Of a stretch of 64,000 nt of DNA, positions 1 through 8,857 are shown in pieces. The stretch comes from JABURQ01 sp029243145 (GTDB taxonomy: Bacteria; Planctomycetota; Planctomycetia; Planctomycetales; Planctomycetaceae). The stretch is taken from positions 225,404 to 289,403 of the forward strand of contig CBFHYX010000006.1 of assembly GCA_965660145.1 (NCBI GenBank). Direction: 5' to 3'. How positions within the stretch are numbered: position 1 is the first letter of the stretch; each line of letters starts with the position of its first letter. Under the pieces are notes generated by a model. It was not told the origin of the DNA and did not search any database. It saw only the letters and a program-made list of their open reading frames with translations. A program made the position numbers and the translations under genes.

Positions 1-674
1 GGGAAGTGTTACGATGGCAATCGACATTGTTACCTGCACTTCTCCATCATTGGCCGGAATCGACGCTCAGCGTCAATCCACAATTGGAATCATTTCGCCA
101 AACTGCCTGGCAAATGACGACATCGCAGACTCTCGGTGTTCCACAGTTACGATCCATCGAACAAGAGTTGCGACATCGATTCCCCGAATATCTGTCGCTT
201 AATATTGATCTTCCCGAAGGCACAACACCGACTGGCGAGATGCCGTTGGAGTCAGAAATTCACGCCGCGTTGATCGGTTGGCTTCCGGCGTCTTTTCAAG
301 AACGTCAGCTTTCCATCAACGTGTCGAAAGCGGAAGACTTCCCTCTTACTTCAGAAGTTGCGACACCCAAATTCTCTGCGAAATCCTGGCAACCAGTAAT
401 TATGGTGAGCCTCGCGGGAGCCTTTCTGTTTGTGGTGAGTCGAAAACTTCGGGGGGACAACCATTCTTCAGTGATATCATTGGAGGCAGAGCCGATCGAG
501 TTGGAACGTTCTGAAATCGATGAGGATCGCACCATCGAATCGGTGGAACCTCCGCCCTTGCAGTCTCTCACTGTTAACCCATTGGGTGATCCCGAAATGG
601 TTGCCGATGTCTTGAAACAGTGGTTGGGTCAAACTCAAGCGACGACATCCGCCAGCGAACAGGATGTGAAGTGA
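1..674 (+). CDS. fliF: Flagellar M-ring protein FliF-like, C-terminal part (5' truncated by window edge)
   Basis: The frame is open from base 3, so this is the C-terminal 223 residues of a longer protein. Visible: a periplasmic-type segment, one transmembrane helix (WQPVIMVSLAGAFLFVV, near base 390-440), then an acidic cytoplasmic tail ending in a conserved-looking helix (MVADVLKQWLGQ) like the FliG-binding end of FliF. FliF forms the MS ring of the flagellar basal body in the cytoplasmic membrane, and its C-terminal tail recruits FliG. The stop TGA at 672-674 overlaps the ATG of the next gene by one base, which indicates translational coupling. A YscJ-type type III secretion ring protein is the alternative, but the FliG-like neighbour favours FliF. 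Confidence 0.7.
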   Translation, partial: EVLRWQSTLLPALLHHWPESTLSVNPQLESFRQTAWQMTTSQTLGVPQLRSIEQELRHRFPEYLSLNIDLPEGTTPTGEMPLESEIHAALIGWLPASFQERQLSINVSKAEDFPLTSEVATPKFSAKSWQPVIMVSLAGAFLFVVSRKLRGDNHSSVISLEAEPIELERSEIDEDRTIESVEPPPLQSLTVNPLGDPEMVADVLKQWLGQTQATTSASEQDVK

Positions 675-1282
675 TGGACGATCTTCAAAAAGCGGCACAG
701 TTGTTGAAACATCTTTCGGTTGCTGATCGTACGCAGATTCTTTCGCAACTTGACGATATTCAGCGAACGGCCCTGGAAACACACATTGAGAATGTCACTG
801 ATGTTTCGCAATCCGAATTAGTGGGGATTGTTGCCGAGTATCAAAACTGGTTACGACAGTTGCAATCCACTGAGGCAAACAATAAATCAGCAGAGAGCCA
901 TGCGGATGACGTTCAGTATCTCACAAACTCTCGCGATCTCGTTCGACTGACCGAACTTCTGACGACCGAACCGGGAACTATTCAAGCGGCCGTCTTGTGT
1001 CACATCGAAGAGCAAACGGCTCGTCAAGTCTTTCATGCATTGACTGAAGAACAACAAACCGATCTTGTCGAGAGACTTCCCGAACAACGAGCAATTTCTC
1101 CGTTGGTCTGGGACGAATTATCTCTCTCTCTTAATGAGACGACAGATTCCACTGAAAACACACCACACAAGCGAGGGCAACAGTTGCTCACACGTTTGAT
1201 TTCCGACGCAGATGCGGATGTCGTCTCCGAAGGTCGATTGATGCCAGCGGAACAGGAACTTGTGGAACGCATGAAACACTGA
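674..1282 (+). CDS. fliG: Short FliG-like flagellar motor switch protein
   Basis: 202 residues. The ATG at 674 overlaps the upstream fliF stop, which fixes this start. The N-terminal helical part (KAAQLLKHLSVADRTQIL) resembles the FliG N-domain, and a central block (LTTEPGTIQAAVLCHIEEQ...ARQVFHALTEEQQTDLVERL) resembles the FliG middle / MgtE-N helical domain. The usual protein is about 330-340 residues. The C-terminal torque domain with its charged helix is not visible, and the protein ends in an acidic tail. Expected role: link between the MS ring and the C ring. No fliH or fliI follows; the next gene is unrelated. The family call rests on the neighbour and a weak motif match. Confidence 0.6.
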   Translation: MDDLQKAAQLLKHLSVADRTQILSQLDDIQRTALETHIENVTDVSQSELVGIVAEYQNWLRQLQSTEANNKSAESHADDVQYLTNSRDLVRLTELLTTEPGTIQAAVLCHIEEQTARQVFHALTEEQQTDLVERLPEQRAISPLVWDELSLSLNETTDSTENTPHKRGQQLLTRLISDADADVVSEGRLMPAEQELVERMKH

Positions 1283-1404
1283 ATTTGCTCACCACAACGG
1301 TTGCTTGTCATCACTGCTTCCGATTTTCTCGTTCCCTTTTGACTGAACGGGTGGTAATGTAAGCGTATTCTTTACCCCTCATTCTGCTATCTGGGAGCTT
1401 TCTG

Positions 1405-2409
1405 ATGGTCGAGACAGTCCGTCGTCTGTTCGAACTTGAACCGGGAGACACGTCTGATTTCTTTGTGTTACTCGTCGCGAAAGACAAAGGCAACACCCGC
1501 GATGGGAAACCGTATTACCGAGTGACGTTTCGCGATCTGCAACGCACTGCCACCGCCATGATTTGGAACGATACCGGATGGTACGACGACTGCGATCAAA
1601 CCTGGAAGCCGGGGCATTTCTTCAAAATTCGTGGTCGCTATCTCGAAAACAAATACGGCTCACAGATTGAGATCGAACAGCTTCGTCCGACTATAGAGGA
1701 AGACTCCACAGATGGCTTCGATCCGTCGGACTTTTATGAAACGAGCCGACGCGATCCTGTCAAAATGTTTGCTGAACTCGTTGAGATCGCTGCCGAGATT
1801 GAAGAGCTACCGCTCTGCGAATTGGTGACACACTTACTGAAAGAGAATGAAGAGCAACTGCTCAAGTGGCCCGCGGCGTCCAAGAATCATCATGCTTTCA
1901 GCGGCGGTTTTCTGGAGCATGTTCTCTCGGTCACTCGTACTGCGAATTACCTGGCGGATAAATATCAGGCAGAGTACCCGGCTCTGCAACCACCGTTGTC
2001 AAAAGACTTGATGATTGCGGGCGCGGTTCTGCACGACATCGGCAAACTCCAGGAGCTGTCTCATATTCCACCCGTTACAAATTATTCCGCTCAAGGAAAA
2101 CTGATCGGGCACATCCTGCTCGGTCGCGACATGGTTCGTGATGCGGCGAAAGAAGTCGAGAACCTCAACCCCGAGACTCTCCTACGGTTGGAGCATATCA
2201 TTGTGTCTCATCAAAACCTGCCAGAATGGGGTTCGCCCATCGCACCACACACTCCCGAAGCTTTGCTCGTTCATTACGCGGATGACATTGATGCAAAGTT
2301 CCAGATGATGGCCGGTGCGTTATCGGAAGCACCGATCACAGATGATCCGTTCACGAGCCGGAGTAATCCTCTGCGAAGGTCAATTTTTCGCGGTTTTCCC
2401 GAAGAGTAA
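1405..2409 (+). CDS. 3'-5' exoribonuclease, YhaM family (OB-fold plus HD domain)
   Basis: 334 residues, cytoplasmic. The N-terminal ~100 residues form an OB-fold-like nucleic-acid-binding region (FFVLLVAKDKGNTRDGKPYY, then FKIRGRYLENKYGSQIEIEQ). The C-terminal ~200 residues are an HD phosphohydrolase domain: HHAFSGGFLEHVLSV supplies the first histidine, VLHDIGKLQEL the HD pair, and LLRLEHIIVSHQN and HYADDIDAKF later metal ligands. This order is that of YhaM, a Mn-dependent 3'-5' exonuclease of RNA and single-stranded DNA. It is monocistronic and convergent with menC, with only two bases between the two stop codons. Confidence 0.87.
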   Translation: MVETVRRLFELEPGDTSDFFVLLVAKDKGNTRDGKPYYRVTFRDLQRTATAMIWNDTGWYDDCDQTWKPGHFFKIRGRYLENKYGSQIEIEQLRPTIEEDSTDGFDPSDFYETSRRDPVKMFAELVEIAAEIEELPLCELVTHLLKENEEQLLKWPAASKNHHAFSGGFLEHVLSVTRTANYLADKYQAEYPALQPPLSKDLMIAGAVLHDIGKLQELSHIPPVTNYSAQGKLIGHILLGRDMVRDAAKEVENLNPETLLRLEHIIVSHQNLPEWGSPIAPHTPEALLVHYADDIDAKFQMMAGALSEAPITDDPFTSRSNPLRRSIFRGFPEE

Positions 2410-2411
2410 AT

Positions 2412-3527
2412 TTAGCTTGTCGAACTCGACCACGATTGGAGCGTCAGGGCTTCTAATCGTTGGGGATCGGGGTCGGGAATGTGTTGGATGGCCGCGACGC
2501 TCGGAATGCCATCGGCATTGGTTGTGAGTTCCAAAGGTTGCTCTGCCAGATCTTCGTGGTAATATCGACTGCTGGGAAAGATGTCAGCGGGATAGGTGAA
2601 GTTGTCCAGCATGGCTAACTCGGCACAAAGCGCGGCGCCCGTACCACTTTCCAACATCCCTCCCACCCAACACGGAATTCCTGCGGCTTGAAACAAATCG
2701 TGCATCTTAATGGCGTTGGTCAAGCCGCCCACGCGGGCCGGTTTAATGTTGGCGAATTGACAACTCTTCAGCCGAATCGCCTGTTCGGCACGACGGAGAG
2801 AATTGAGACTTTCGTCCAGACAAACCGGTGTTGTGATTTGGGTTTGCAGGTCCGCGTGATCGACGAGGTCATCGTAGGCGAGCGGTTGTTCGATCATGGC
2901 GAGATCGAATTCGTCGACTTTCTGGAAGAGGTCGAGATCCGACAATCGATAGCCGCTATTACAGTCAATGTGAAAAATTGCTTCGGGGAAATTCTTTCTG
3001 ACGGCTGACAACATCTCCACATCCCAGCCGGGTCGAAATTTGAGCTTGATGCGCGGGAACTGTTTTTGGACCGAGTCATCAATCAACTCGAGTAGGTCAT
3101 CAACCGAGTCTCGAATACCGAAATCATCACCGACGGGAACTTCCGTTCGTGAGGCACCCCAAAGTTCGTGTAAGGGTGTGTTTTCAAGACGTGAGTGTAG
3201 CACCCACCAGGCATTATCGAACAAAGCCTTGGCAAATTGATTTCCTTTGAAATGCGAGAGCCGCGACTGCAAATCGTCGCCGGACGCGATCTCTTGATGA
3301 ATCAGAGTCGGGGCGAACCATTGCTTGGCTGTGAGATACAGCCCTTCGGCATGTTCGGGAGAATAGCAGGGAGCCGCCAGCGGGCAACTTTCTGCCCAAG
3401 CGTGAACCGAGCCGGACTCAAGGCGACACAAGATCGAATGGATCTCGGCATCTTCTCCGTAGGCAGTGCGCCACGGATAAATGAGTGGCATCGCCACATG
3501 GTATAAATGGATGCGGTCAATTTTCAT
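2412..3527 (-). CDS. menC: o-Succinylbenzoate synthase / enolase-superfamily enzyme (MenC type)
   Basis: 371 residues. The enolase-superfamily signature is intact: KLKF with the catalytic lysine pair, then three acidic metal ligands in FHIDCNSGY, MIEQPL and VCLDES, and the distal lysine in ANIKPARVGG. The N-terminal capping domain (HLYHVAMPLIYPWRTAYG) is of the MenC / N-acylamino-acid racemase group. MenC dehydrates SHCHC to o-succinylbenzoate in menaquinone synthesis, and members of this subgroup often also racemise N-acylamino acids or epimerise dipeptides. No other men gene is in the window, so the physiological reaction rests on family similarity alone. It lies 6 bp downstream of the Hsp70 stop on the same strand. 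Confidence 0.8.
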   Translation of the reverse strand: MKIDRIHLYHVAMPLIYPWRTAYGEDAEIHSILCRLESGSVHAWAESCPLAAPCYSPEHAEGLYLTAKQWFAPTLIHQEIASGDDLQSRLSHFKGNQFAKALFDNAWWVLHSRLENTPLHELWGASRTEVPVGDDFGIRDSVDDLLELIDDSVQKQFPRIKLKFRPGWDVEMLSAVRKNFPEAIFHIDCNSGYRLSDLDLFQKVDEFDLAMIEQPLAYDDLVDHADLQTQITTPVCLDESLNSLRRAEQAIRLKSCQFANIKPARVGGLTNAIKMHDLFQAAGIPCWVGGMLESGTGAALCAELAMLDNFTYPADIFPSSRYYHEDLAEQPLELTTNADGIPSVAAIQHIPDPDPQRLEALTLQSWSSSTS

Positions 3528-3533
3528 GCGGGT

Positions 3534-5699
3534 TTACTCTTCGACAATTGACCAAAATTCGTCTTCGCCATCGTCAACTTTAGGCTTTCGGGAAGGTGGT
3601 TGAGGTTTGAGAGGAGGCTTGGGCTTGGTTGGCCTCGGAACTAGTTTTGGACCACCTCCTGAAGAGCTGGGGAGTTCCAGAATATCATCATCCGAAGCGA
3701 GTGGTTTAATACTGGGTCGTTTACCGCTGGGTGGAACCTGTTTGGGTTGGGCTTTTTGATTAGGTTTCGGCAACGGCCGGACTTGTGGTTTCTTTTGTTG
3801 TTGTGCTTTCGCTTTTTTGGCGGCCGCCATTTTTCGTTGCTGAATCTGTTTTTGCCGAAGCAATTTTTGTTTTCGTGCCTCACTCAATGATCCACAACTG
3901 GGGCAAGTCCCTTTGGAATTGAGTGGTTCGCCACAACGATTACACAACGGAACCGGACGGTCGGCCCGGTCGAGTTTATCGGAGATCGCTTTAATCGGAG
4001 GTGGGGCTTTGACTTTGGGGGCTGACGGTTGAGGGGTCGGTGGTTTGTGCTGCGGTTTGCGTTGTGGTCTTTGTTTTGAGGGCGTGATTGGCTCTTCGGA
4101 ATCGTCTTCCAAGATGATCACTTCATCATCAGGAGCTGCCTCCAGATCTATCGCCTCCTCCTCTTTAGGATGATTTACTTCTAGCTGATTGACGGCTGAA
4201 TCCTTCCGAATGATTTCAGTCGTGGCTTGTTTGCCGCTTTTCAATTCTTTGGCAGAAACGTGAACTTTCGCCTCTTCGTCGTACCGAATTGTGACGGCAA
4301 TCTCCGAACCTTCGGGTAAATCCACAGGCAGGTCGTCAATCACACAATGTCCGATGCGTGCGAATTCGTCTTTCTCAGTCAGACCGCTTTCGATGACCTG
4401 TAAATGGACACGTTTTTGATTGGGGACGACTGTTCCAAAGTTATGGACGGCTTCAGCCGGTAATGAGCTATTGGCAGGCACCAGATAATGGGGAACTCGT
4501 TTATCGACTTTCATATCGCGCACAAGAATCCCCAGTGATCGTGCCGTCACACTGACTTGCTTGACCTTCTTCAGGCGTTCACGAGCTTCATCGCCAAGTA
4601 TCGAGCGTGCAAATTTATTGTTACTGATCAGCATGCCCGCATAATAGGTCGCACCGTGAGCTATCGACTGATCGGGGGAAAGTGACGTGTTGAGAGTCGT
4701 TCCACTCAGTTTTTTCAAGGACCCTCGGACCATCGGCATGCGGGAGGAACCCCCCGTTGTCAGTACGGCATCGACGTGTGCCCAACCTCTGTTTTGTTCC
4801 TTGAGCAGTTTTTTGGTGACATTAAGTGTCTTTTGAATGAGTGGTTGTGTCACCATCTCAAACTGTGCTTGTTCGACTTGATAGCTCTTGCGCGATCCGC
4901 CATGCACAATTGTCAGTGCCGTTTTCTCTCGGACGCTCAAGCTCCGTTTACACTGTTCAATTTCTAGCGACAATGCCTGCAAGCTGGAAGGATCGCTGCG
5001 TGGGTCGACTCCAAACTCTCGCGTGAATTGATCGGCCAATGCATTCATAAGGGCGTTGTTCCAATCGATTCCTCCCAAATGTAAATCGCCTGTCGAGGCG
5101 ATGACTTCGACGGCATCTTTCTTGTAACGCACTAACGAGAGATCGAATGTGCCACCGCCGAGGTCATAGACTAAAATCGTTTGCTCGTCGGCCAGTTCGC
5201 TAAACCACATTCCTTCTGAACCCAGAACGTGACACAACGAAGCGGCCACCGGCTCGTTGATAATATCGACACGCTGTAAGCCTGCGCGATGGCCGGCTTC
5301 AATCGTATCGTGTCGTTGTTGATCGCTGAACTGGGCCGGCACTGTGATGACGGCTTCGTTAATCGATCCGATTTGCTCTTGAGCGTCGCCGATCAATTTC
5401 TTGAGGATCATCGATTCGGCTTCAATGGGCGAAATACGCCGTCCGTCGATGGTCCAAGTTTTTTGGTAATTGCCGATGTATCGCTTGGCGTTCAGGATCA
5501 CGTCTTGAGGACGCATGATCGCATTCCGAAGCGCCTCGGTCCCCACGACCACTTCATCACCATCGATCAGAATCGCAGAAGGTGTCGAAGATTCACCTTC
5601 GGCGTTAGAAATGGTGATCGGCTCGCCATGCTCGTTAAGATAAGCAATGCAGCTATATGTTGTTCCCAGGTCGATGCCAACAGCGTGTGTATTTGTCAT
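3534..5699 (-). CDS. Hsp70-family chaperone with C-terminal zinc ribbon and proline/lysine-rich tail
   Basis: 721 residues from the ATG at 5699, which places GIDLGTTYSC directly at the N-terminus; an upstream in-frame start would add 14 unlikely residues. The actin-fold ATPase (phosphate loops GIDLGTTYS, VYDLGGGTFDLSLV; adenosine motif LTTGGSSRMPMV) and a substrate-binding beta-domain are recognisable to about residue 530. Instead of the usual DnaK helical lid there is an acidic linker, a CxxC-CxxC zinc ribbon near residues 586-602 (CNRCGEPL...CPSCGS), a basic coiled stretch, and a long Pro/Lys-rich tail ending in an acidic segment. No dnaJ or grpE is adjacent. It is a DnaK paralogue rather than the housekeeping DnaK. 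Confidence 0.87.
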   Translation of the reverse strand: MTNTHAVGIDLGTTYSCIAYLNEHGEPITISNAEGESSTPSAILIDGDEVVVGTEALRNAIMRPQDVILNAKRYIGNYQKTWTIDGRRISPIEAESMILKKLIGDAQEQIGSINEAVITVPAQFSDQQRHDTIEAGHRAGLQRVDIINEPVAASLCHVLGSEGMWFSELADEQTILVYDLGGGTFDLSLVRYKKDAVEVIASTGDLHLGGIDWNNALMNALADQFTREFGVDPRSDPSSLQALSLEIEQCKRSLSVREKTALTIVHGGSRKSYQVEQAQFEMVTQPLIQKTLNVTKKLLKEQNRGWAHVDAVLTTGGSSRMPMVRGSLKKLSGTTLNTSLSPDQSIAHGATYYAGMLISNNKFARSILGDEARERLKKVKQVSVTARSLGILVRDMKVDKRVPHYLVPANSSLPAEAVHNFGTVVPNQKRVHLQVIESGLTEKDEFARIGHCVIDDLPVDLPEGSEIAVTIRYDEEAKVHVSAKELKSGKQATTEIIRKDSAVNQLEVNHPKEEEAIDLEAAPDDEVIILEDDSEEPITPSKQRPQRKPQHKPPTPQPSAPKVKAPPPIKAISDKLDRADRPVPLCNRCGEPLNSKGTCPSCGSLSEARKQKLLRQKQIQQRKMAAAKKAKAQQQKKPQVRPLPKPNQKAQPKQVPPSGKRPSIKPLASDDDILELPSSSGGGPKLVPRPTKPKPPLKPQPPSRKPKVDDGEDEFWSIVEE

Positions 5700-5824
5700 A
5701 ATCTTGAAGGGGCAAAACAGGAGGCGTGAAAAGAGACTCAAAAAGACTCTAGGTTCATGGTATCATTGCAACTCGATGCACTCCAGTACCTTCCCGACCT
5801 TGAACTGCTTGTGCGGTTACGATC

Positions 5825-6961
5825 ATGCCGATTCTCCGAATCATTTGCCTGTTTTTACTAACCTTACTGGTCGTCACCTTTCAAATGGCGATGGCCGACG
5901 CCCCCGATTACCTAAAGGGAAAAGATTATCAACAGCGACTGGATGATCCGGGACTCGCTTCGCTTTCGGGTTTGAAGCTCCGTGAAACATTGCGCCAGAT
6001 CGAGCAAGCCTACCATCTTGCCTCTTTTCGGGATCGCCGTATTGACCCAGAACAGACCGTCGAGCTTGCCAAATCGAACGGAGATGTTCGCAAACTTCTC
6101 ACCAGCATCGGAGAAGCGGTCGACTGTCGGGTCTCTTTTACGGGACAACTTGTCTACGTTGGTCCAGAGTCCAACACTCGATTGTTAAGGAGTTTGATCG
6201 CGCAACGAACTCTCGAAATTCGTCGCATGATTCGCGACAGACCAAATTCTCGCTTGATGGTTCCGCAAGCGTTCCTGTGGCCTGTCTTGTCTCAGCCACG
6301 CGAACTTGTGATTCAAGTGGCCGCGAATGCCCAGTTCACTATCAATAATCCTGAATTGATCGAACACGATGTCTGGTCGGCGGGCACCATCCCCGAGGCC
6401 ACCGTTCCTGAAATTCTCTCGATCTTGCTGTTAGGGTTCGACCTGACCTTTGAGATTTCGGAGGACCGGAAATCGATCACACTGGTCCCGATCCCGACCG
6501 AGGTTGATTTGTATAATTCGGAGGTCTACACCTTGAAATCGGGAGAAAAGTCGGACAAATGGCAGCGAGTCGCACCGGCCGCAGAAATCTCGGCAAGCGG
6601 ACAGCGTGTTACAGTCTCAGGTTTGGTCGAAGATCATGAAGCGATTCGCGATCTTCGCAGCGGCAAGAGAGAACTCGACGCCACAGAAGCAATTGCCCTG
6701 TTACCACTCTCAAAACGGCGATTCACACTGACCCTCAAAGATGCTCCCGCTGCTGCCGTGTTGAAAGAGTTGGAGAAATCGGGAATCCAGTTTGCTTGGG
6801 ATCCTCAAAAATTTGCCTCTGCAAAAATTGATTTCAACAATCATGTCATGATTGACGTACAGGAAGTGACGGCAGAGGAGTTCTTCCAGGCGTTACTGGA
6901 ACCTCTGGGAATCGAGTTTGATGTGAGTGGCGTGACGGTCACCATGCGTCCGAAAGAATAA
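5825..6961 (+). CDS. Exported STN (secretin/TonB short N-terminal) domain protein
   Basis: 378 residues with a signal peptide (ILRIICLFLLTLLVVTF, cleavage near residue 24). Two STN-like modules are suggested: one around residues 165-225 (LSQPRELVIQVAANAQFTI... ending in a beta strand before VPIPTEV), and one at the C-terminus (FTLTLKDAPAAAVLKELEKS...GVTVTMRPKE). STN domains occur at the N-terminus of secretins and TonB receptors, but here there is no secretin barrel or receptor, and the protein ends straight after the second module. It is divergent from the Hsp70 gene, and one base separates it from the EEP gene, so they are probably cotranscribed. No specific function can be assigned. Confidence 0.68.
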   Translation: MPILRIICLFLLTLLVVTFQMAMADAPDYLKGKDYQQRLDDPGLASLSGLKLRETLRQIEQAYHLASFRDRRIDPEQTVELAKSNGDVRKLLTSIGEAVDCRVSFTGQLVYVGPESNTRLLRSLIAQRTLEIRRMIRDRPNSRLMVPQAFLWPVLSQPRELVIQVAANAQFTINNPELIEHDVWSAGTIPEATVPEILSILLLGFDLTFEISEDRKSITLVPIPTEVDLYNSEVYTLKSGEKSDKWQRVAPAAEISASGQRVTVSGLVEDHEAIRDLRSGKRELDATEAIALLPLSKRRFTLTLKDAPAAAVLKELEKSGIQFAWDPQKFASAKIDFNNHVMIDVQEVTAEEFFQALLEPLGIEFDVSGVTVTMRPKE

Positions 6962-6962
6962 G

Positions 6963-7958
6963 ATGGCCGCGGAAGAACAATCCATCGAAGGTGGACTCAA
7001 AAATGATCCAAATGATGTTTCCCGGTCTTCTTGGAAGAACATCATGATCGCTTTGTATTGGCTGGGACTGATGGGATTATCGGCCGCCGTGATTCTCTCT
7101 TTCTTTGCTCGCAATTGGTGGTTCGCGGACCTGTTTACACATTTCCGCGTTCAGGGTTTTCTGTTGGGATTGCTTCTACTTTCGATAGCCGTCTCTTTTG
7201 TATATTGGAAATCGGCAGGCTTGGTGACTTTGCTGCTCATCGTCCAAGGGTCGATCATCGCTCCTTATATCCTGCCCCGAAGCCAACCCGTATTACCTGC
7301 CTCGGCAACATCGCTCCTGGTATGGAATGTCTACGTTGGTAATCCTAATGTGGAAAAAGTCGTCGAGTTGATCAAAGAGAAAGAGGCCGACGTCGTCGTA
7401 TTATTCGAAGTTTCTCCCGAACTCGGTGTTCAGCTTGGCGCTCTGCGAGACGAATACCCGCATTTTGAAATTGAGTCGTCCGCTGATGGATTCGGTTCCG
7501 CGATATTCAGTCGGCAACCTCTGAAAGAAATTTCCATACGTCGAGTCGGCAACGAATTAGATAATACCGTAGTTGCTCGTTTTGAAGATGGGACAACGTT
7601 GGTGGGTGTCCACACTTTGCCGCCGGAGGGTCCTACTTATAGTCGTATTCGCAATCAACAACTCGACGAGTTGGCCGAATTCATCGCGCAACAATCGGGA
7701 CCGGTCCTCGTGGTGGGCGACTTGAATATCACACCTTGGTCGCCCCACTTTCAGGACTTGCTCCGCGATGCCAAATTAACTGATCCGAGATGCGGGCGCG
7801 GCGTGTTGACCAGTTGGCCGAAGGGGAAACCACTCATTCGGATTCCCATTGACCATATTCTCAGCACGAATGAAATCACCTTGGGCGAACTTCGGGTATT
7901 CCCTGAAACGTACGGTTCGGATCATCACCCGATTTATTGCCGATGGGCGGTCAAATAG
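6963..7958 (+). CDS. Membrane-anchored endonuclease/exonuclease/phosphatase (EEP) family protein
   Basis: 331 residues. An N-terminal cytoplasmic stretch is followed by three hydrophobic helices (about residues 28-48, 63-82 and 86-104) and then a catalytic EEP domain from residue ~117. Motifs: LLVWNVYVGN (metal-binding Asn), VVLFEV (metal-ligand Glu), GVHTLPP (His), VVGDLNITPW (Asp/Asn), IDHILS and the terminal GSDHHPI catalytic histidine. Family members hydrolyse phosphodiesters in DNA, RNA, inositol phosphates or sphingomyelin. The topology would place the catalytic domain outside the cytoplasmic membrane. It starts one base after the STN-domain gene, which suggests coupled expression. The substrate cannot be read from the sequence. 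Confidence 0.83.
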   Translation: MAAEEQSIEGGLKNDPNDVSRSSWKNIMIALYWLGLMGLSAAVILSFFARNWWFADLFTHFRVQGFLLGLLLLSIAVSFVYWKSAGLVTLLLIVQGSIIAPYILPRSQPVLPASATSLLVWNVYVGNPNVEKVVELIKEKEADVVVLFEVSPELGVQLGALRDEYPHFEIESSADGFGSAIFSRQPLKEISIRRVGNELDNTVVARFEDGTTLVGVHTLPPEGPTYSRIRNQQLDELAEFIAQQSGPVLVVGDLNITPWSPHFQDLLRDAKLTDPRCGRGVLTSWPKGKPLIRIPIDHILSTNEITLGELRVFPETYGSDHHPIYCRWAVK

Positions 7959-7996
7959 CTTACCGTTTCTGAACACTCAACGCCCGTTTCAAGATG

Positions 7997-8039
7997 TCAA
8001 GATTCGGAAAAATCGGGACACACCTCGACCGAATCTTGA
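7997..8039. repeat. Perfect 11-bp inverted repeat with 21-nt loop
   Basis: TCAAGATTCGG at 7997-8007 is the exact reverse complement of CCGAATCTTGA at 8029-8039. It lies 39 bp after the EEP stop. Related imperfect copies (ccgaatgttg, gattcttgattcc) follow directly. No T-run follows, so it is not a standard intrinsic terminator. It could be a transcript-end hairpin or a protein-binding site. Confidence 0.5.
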
Positions 8040-8637
8040 CCCGAATGTTGCCGATTCTTGATTCCAAATCTTGTGTACCCTTGAGCAAGTTGTTGGTGTT
8101 GTTCGCGTTATGGCGTTCTTCAGTTTGTGAGCGACTATTGCTTTTTCTGTGGACGTTCCTTCCACGCCACGCGAGATCGCCTCCTTTCTCTCGTTGCAGC
8201 GGTCGTCATTCTTTAACACGCTATCGGGTTGTAATGACGTTCAAATTGCCAAAGATCGAGTCGCTGTCAGGCGAACCACGAACGCTAACTCTGGTAGAGC
8301 TCGTTTGGCAAGATGAGTATGAGCGATCAACTTTTTGACGCAAAGCCGCCAAGCAGCGAAGAAACGCAAAGCGATTCATAGCCCTCGGGCGAGCAAGTGA
8401 AGGTCGCCGAGCAGAGCGAGGAAGCGAGGCCCAACGCGCTAGAAATCGCATTTCCTACTTCATGAGGGATGGGCAGTTCACCCTAGAGAATTTGTGAGTT
8501 GAATGGCTGGGGCTCTCAACATTATGAAAGGAACATGGAAGTCTGATTACAGAGGCAGCCTTCGTATTTCGGATCACAAGCATAGCCCTAGATGAAAAAA
8601 GGGTGGCACTGGTCGGCTTGTCCGCCAGTGAGGATAA

Positions 8638-8780
8638 TGTCTCACGCAGCGGCGCCGCGGCGCAGAGGAAAACAACGAACACATGCGGATCTGGGTGGCG
8701 GCGGGCGCTCCGTGAAACGGAAGCCCCCGAATATTGTCCGTAAAGAATTTCACCGCGGATCACGCAGATTTCACGGATGA
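8638..8780. repeat. Composite dispersed repeat, copy 1
   Basis: Three modules in order: TCTCACGCAG...CGCAGAGGA (8639-8668), GGTGGCGGCGGGCGCTCCGT through AAACGGAAGCCCCCG (8694-8729), and TTCACCGCGGATCACGCAG through TTTCACGGATGA (8749-8780). The same modules in the same order recur at 19690-19846. The outer two recur, inverted and with a different middle, at 53881-54037, and the middle one partly at 57766-57797. No open frame or terminal inverted repeat typical of an IS is seen. Confidence 0.65.
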
Positions 8781-8857
8781 AACTCACATGCTCACGCGAG
8801 CGAGAGCATGGCACCCGAAGACCATCAAGAATGAGGCACCTACCCTGTAAAACGCGC

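Larger units (their letters stand above)
7959..8857. other. Long gap without a convincing gene
   Basis: About 900 bases between the EEP gene and a zinc-ribbon gene. It holds an 11-bp inverted repeat (7997-8039) and a composite dispersed repeat (8638-8780). Short open frames exist on both strands, but the longest (minus strand, 8455-8880) encodes low-complexity, Arg/Ser/Cys-rich sequence made largely of the repeat modules and overlaps the stop of the real gene, so none is called. Confidence 0.6.
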
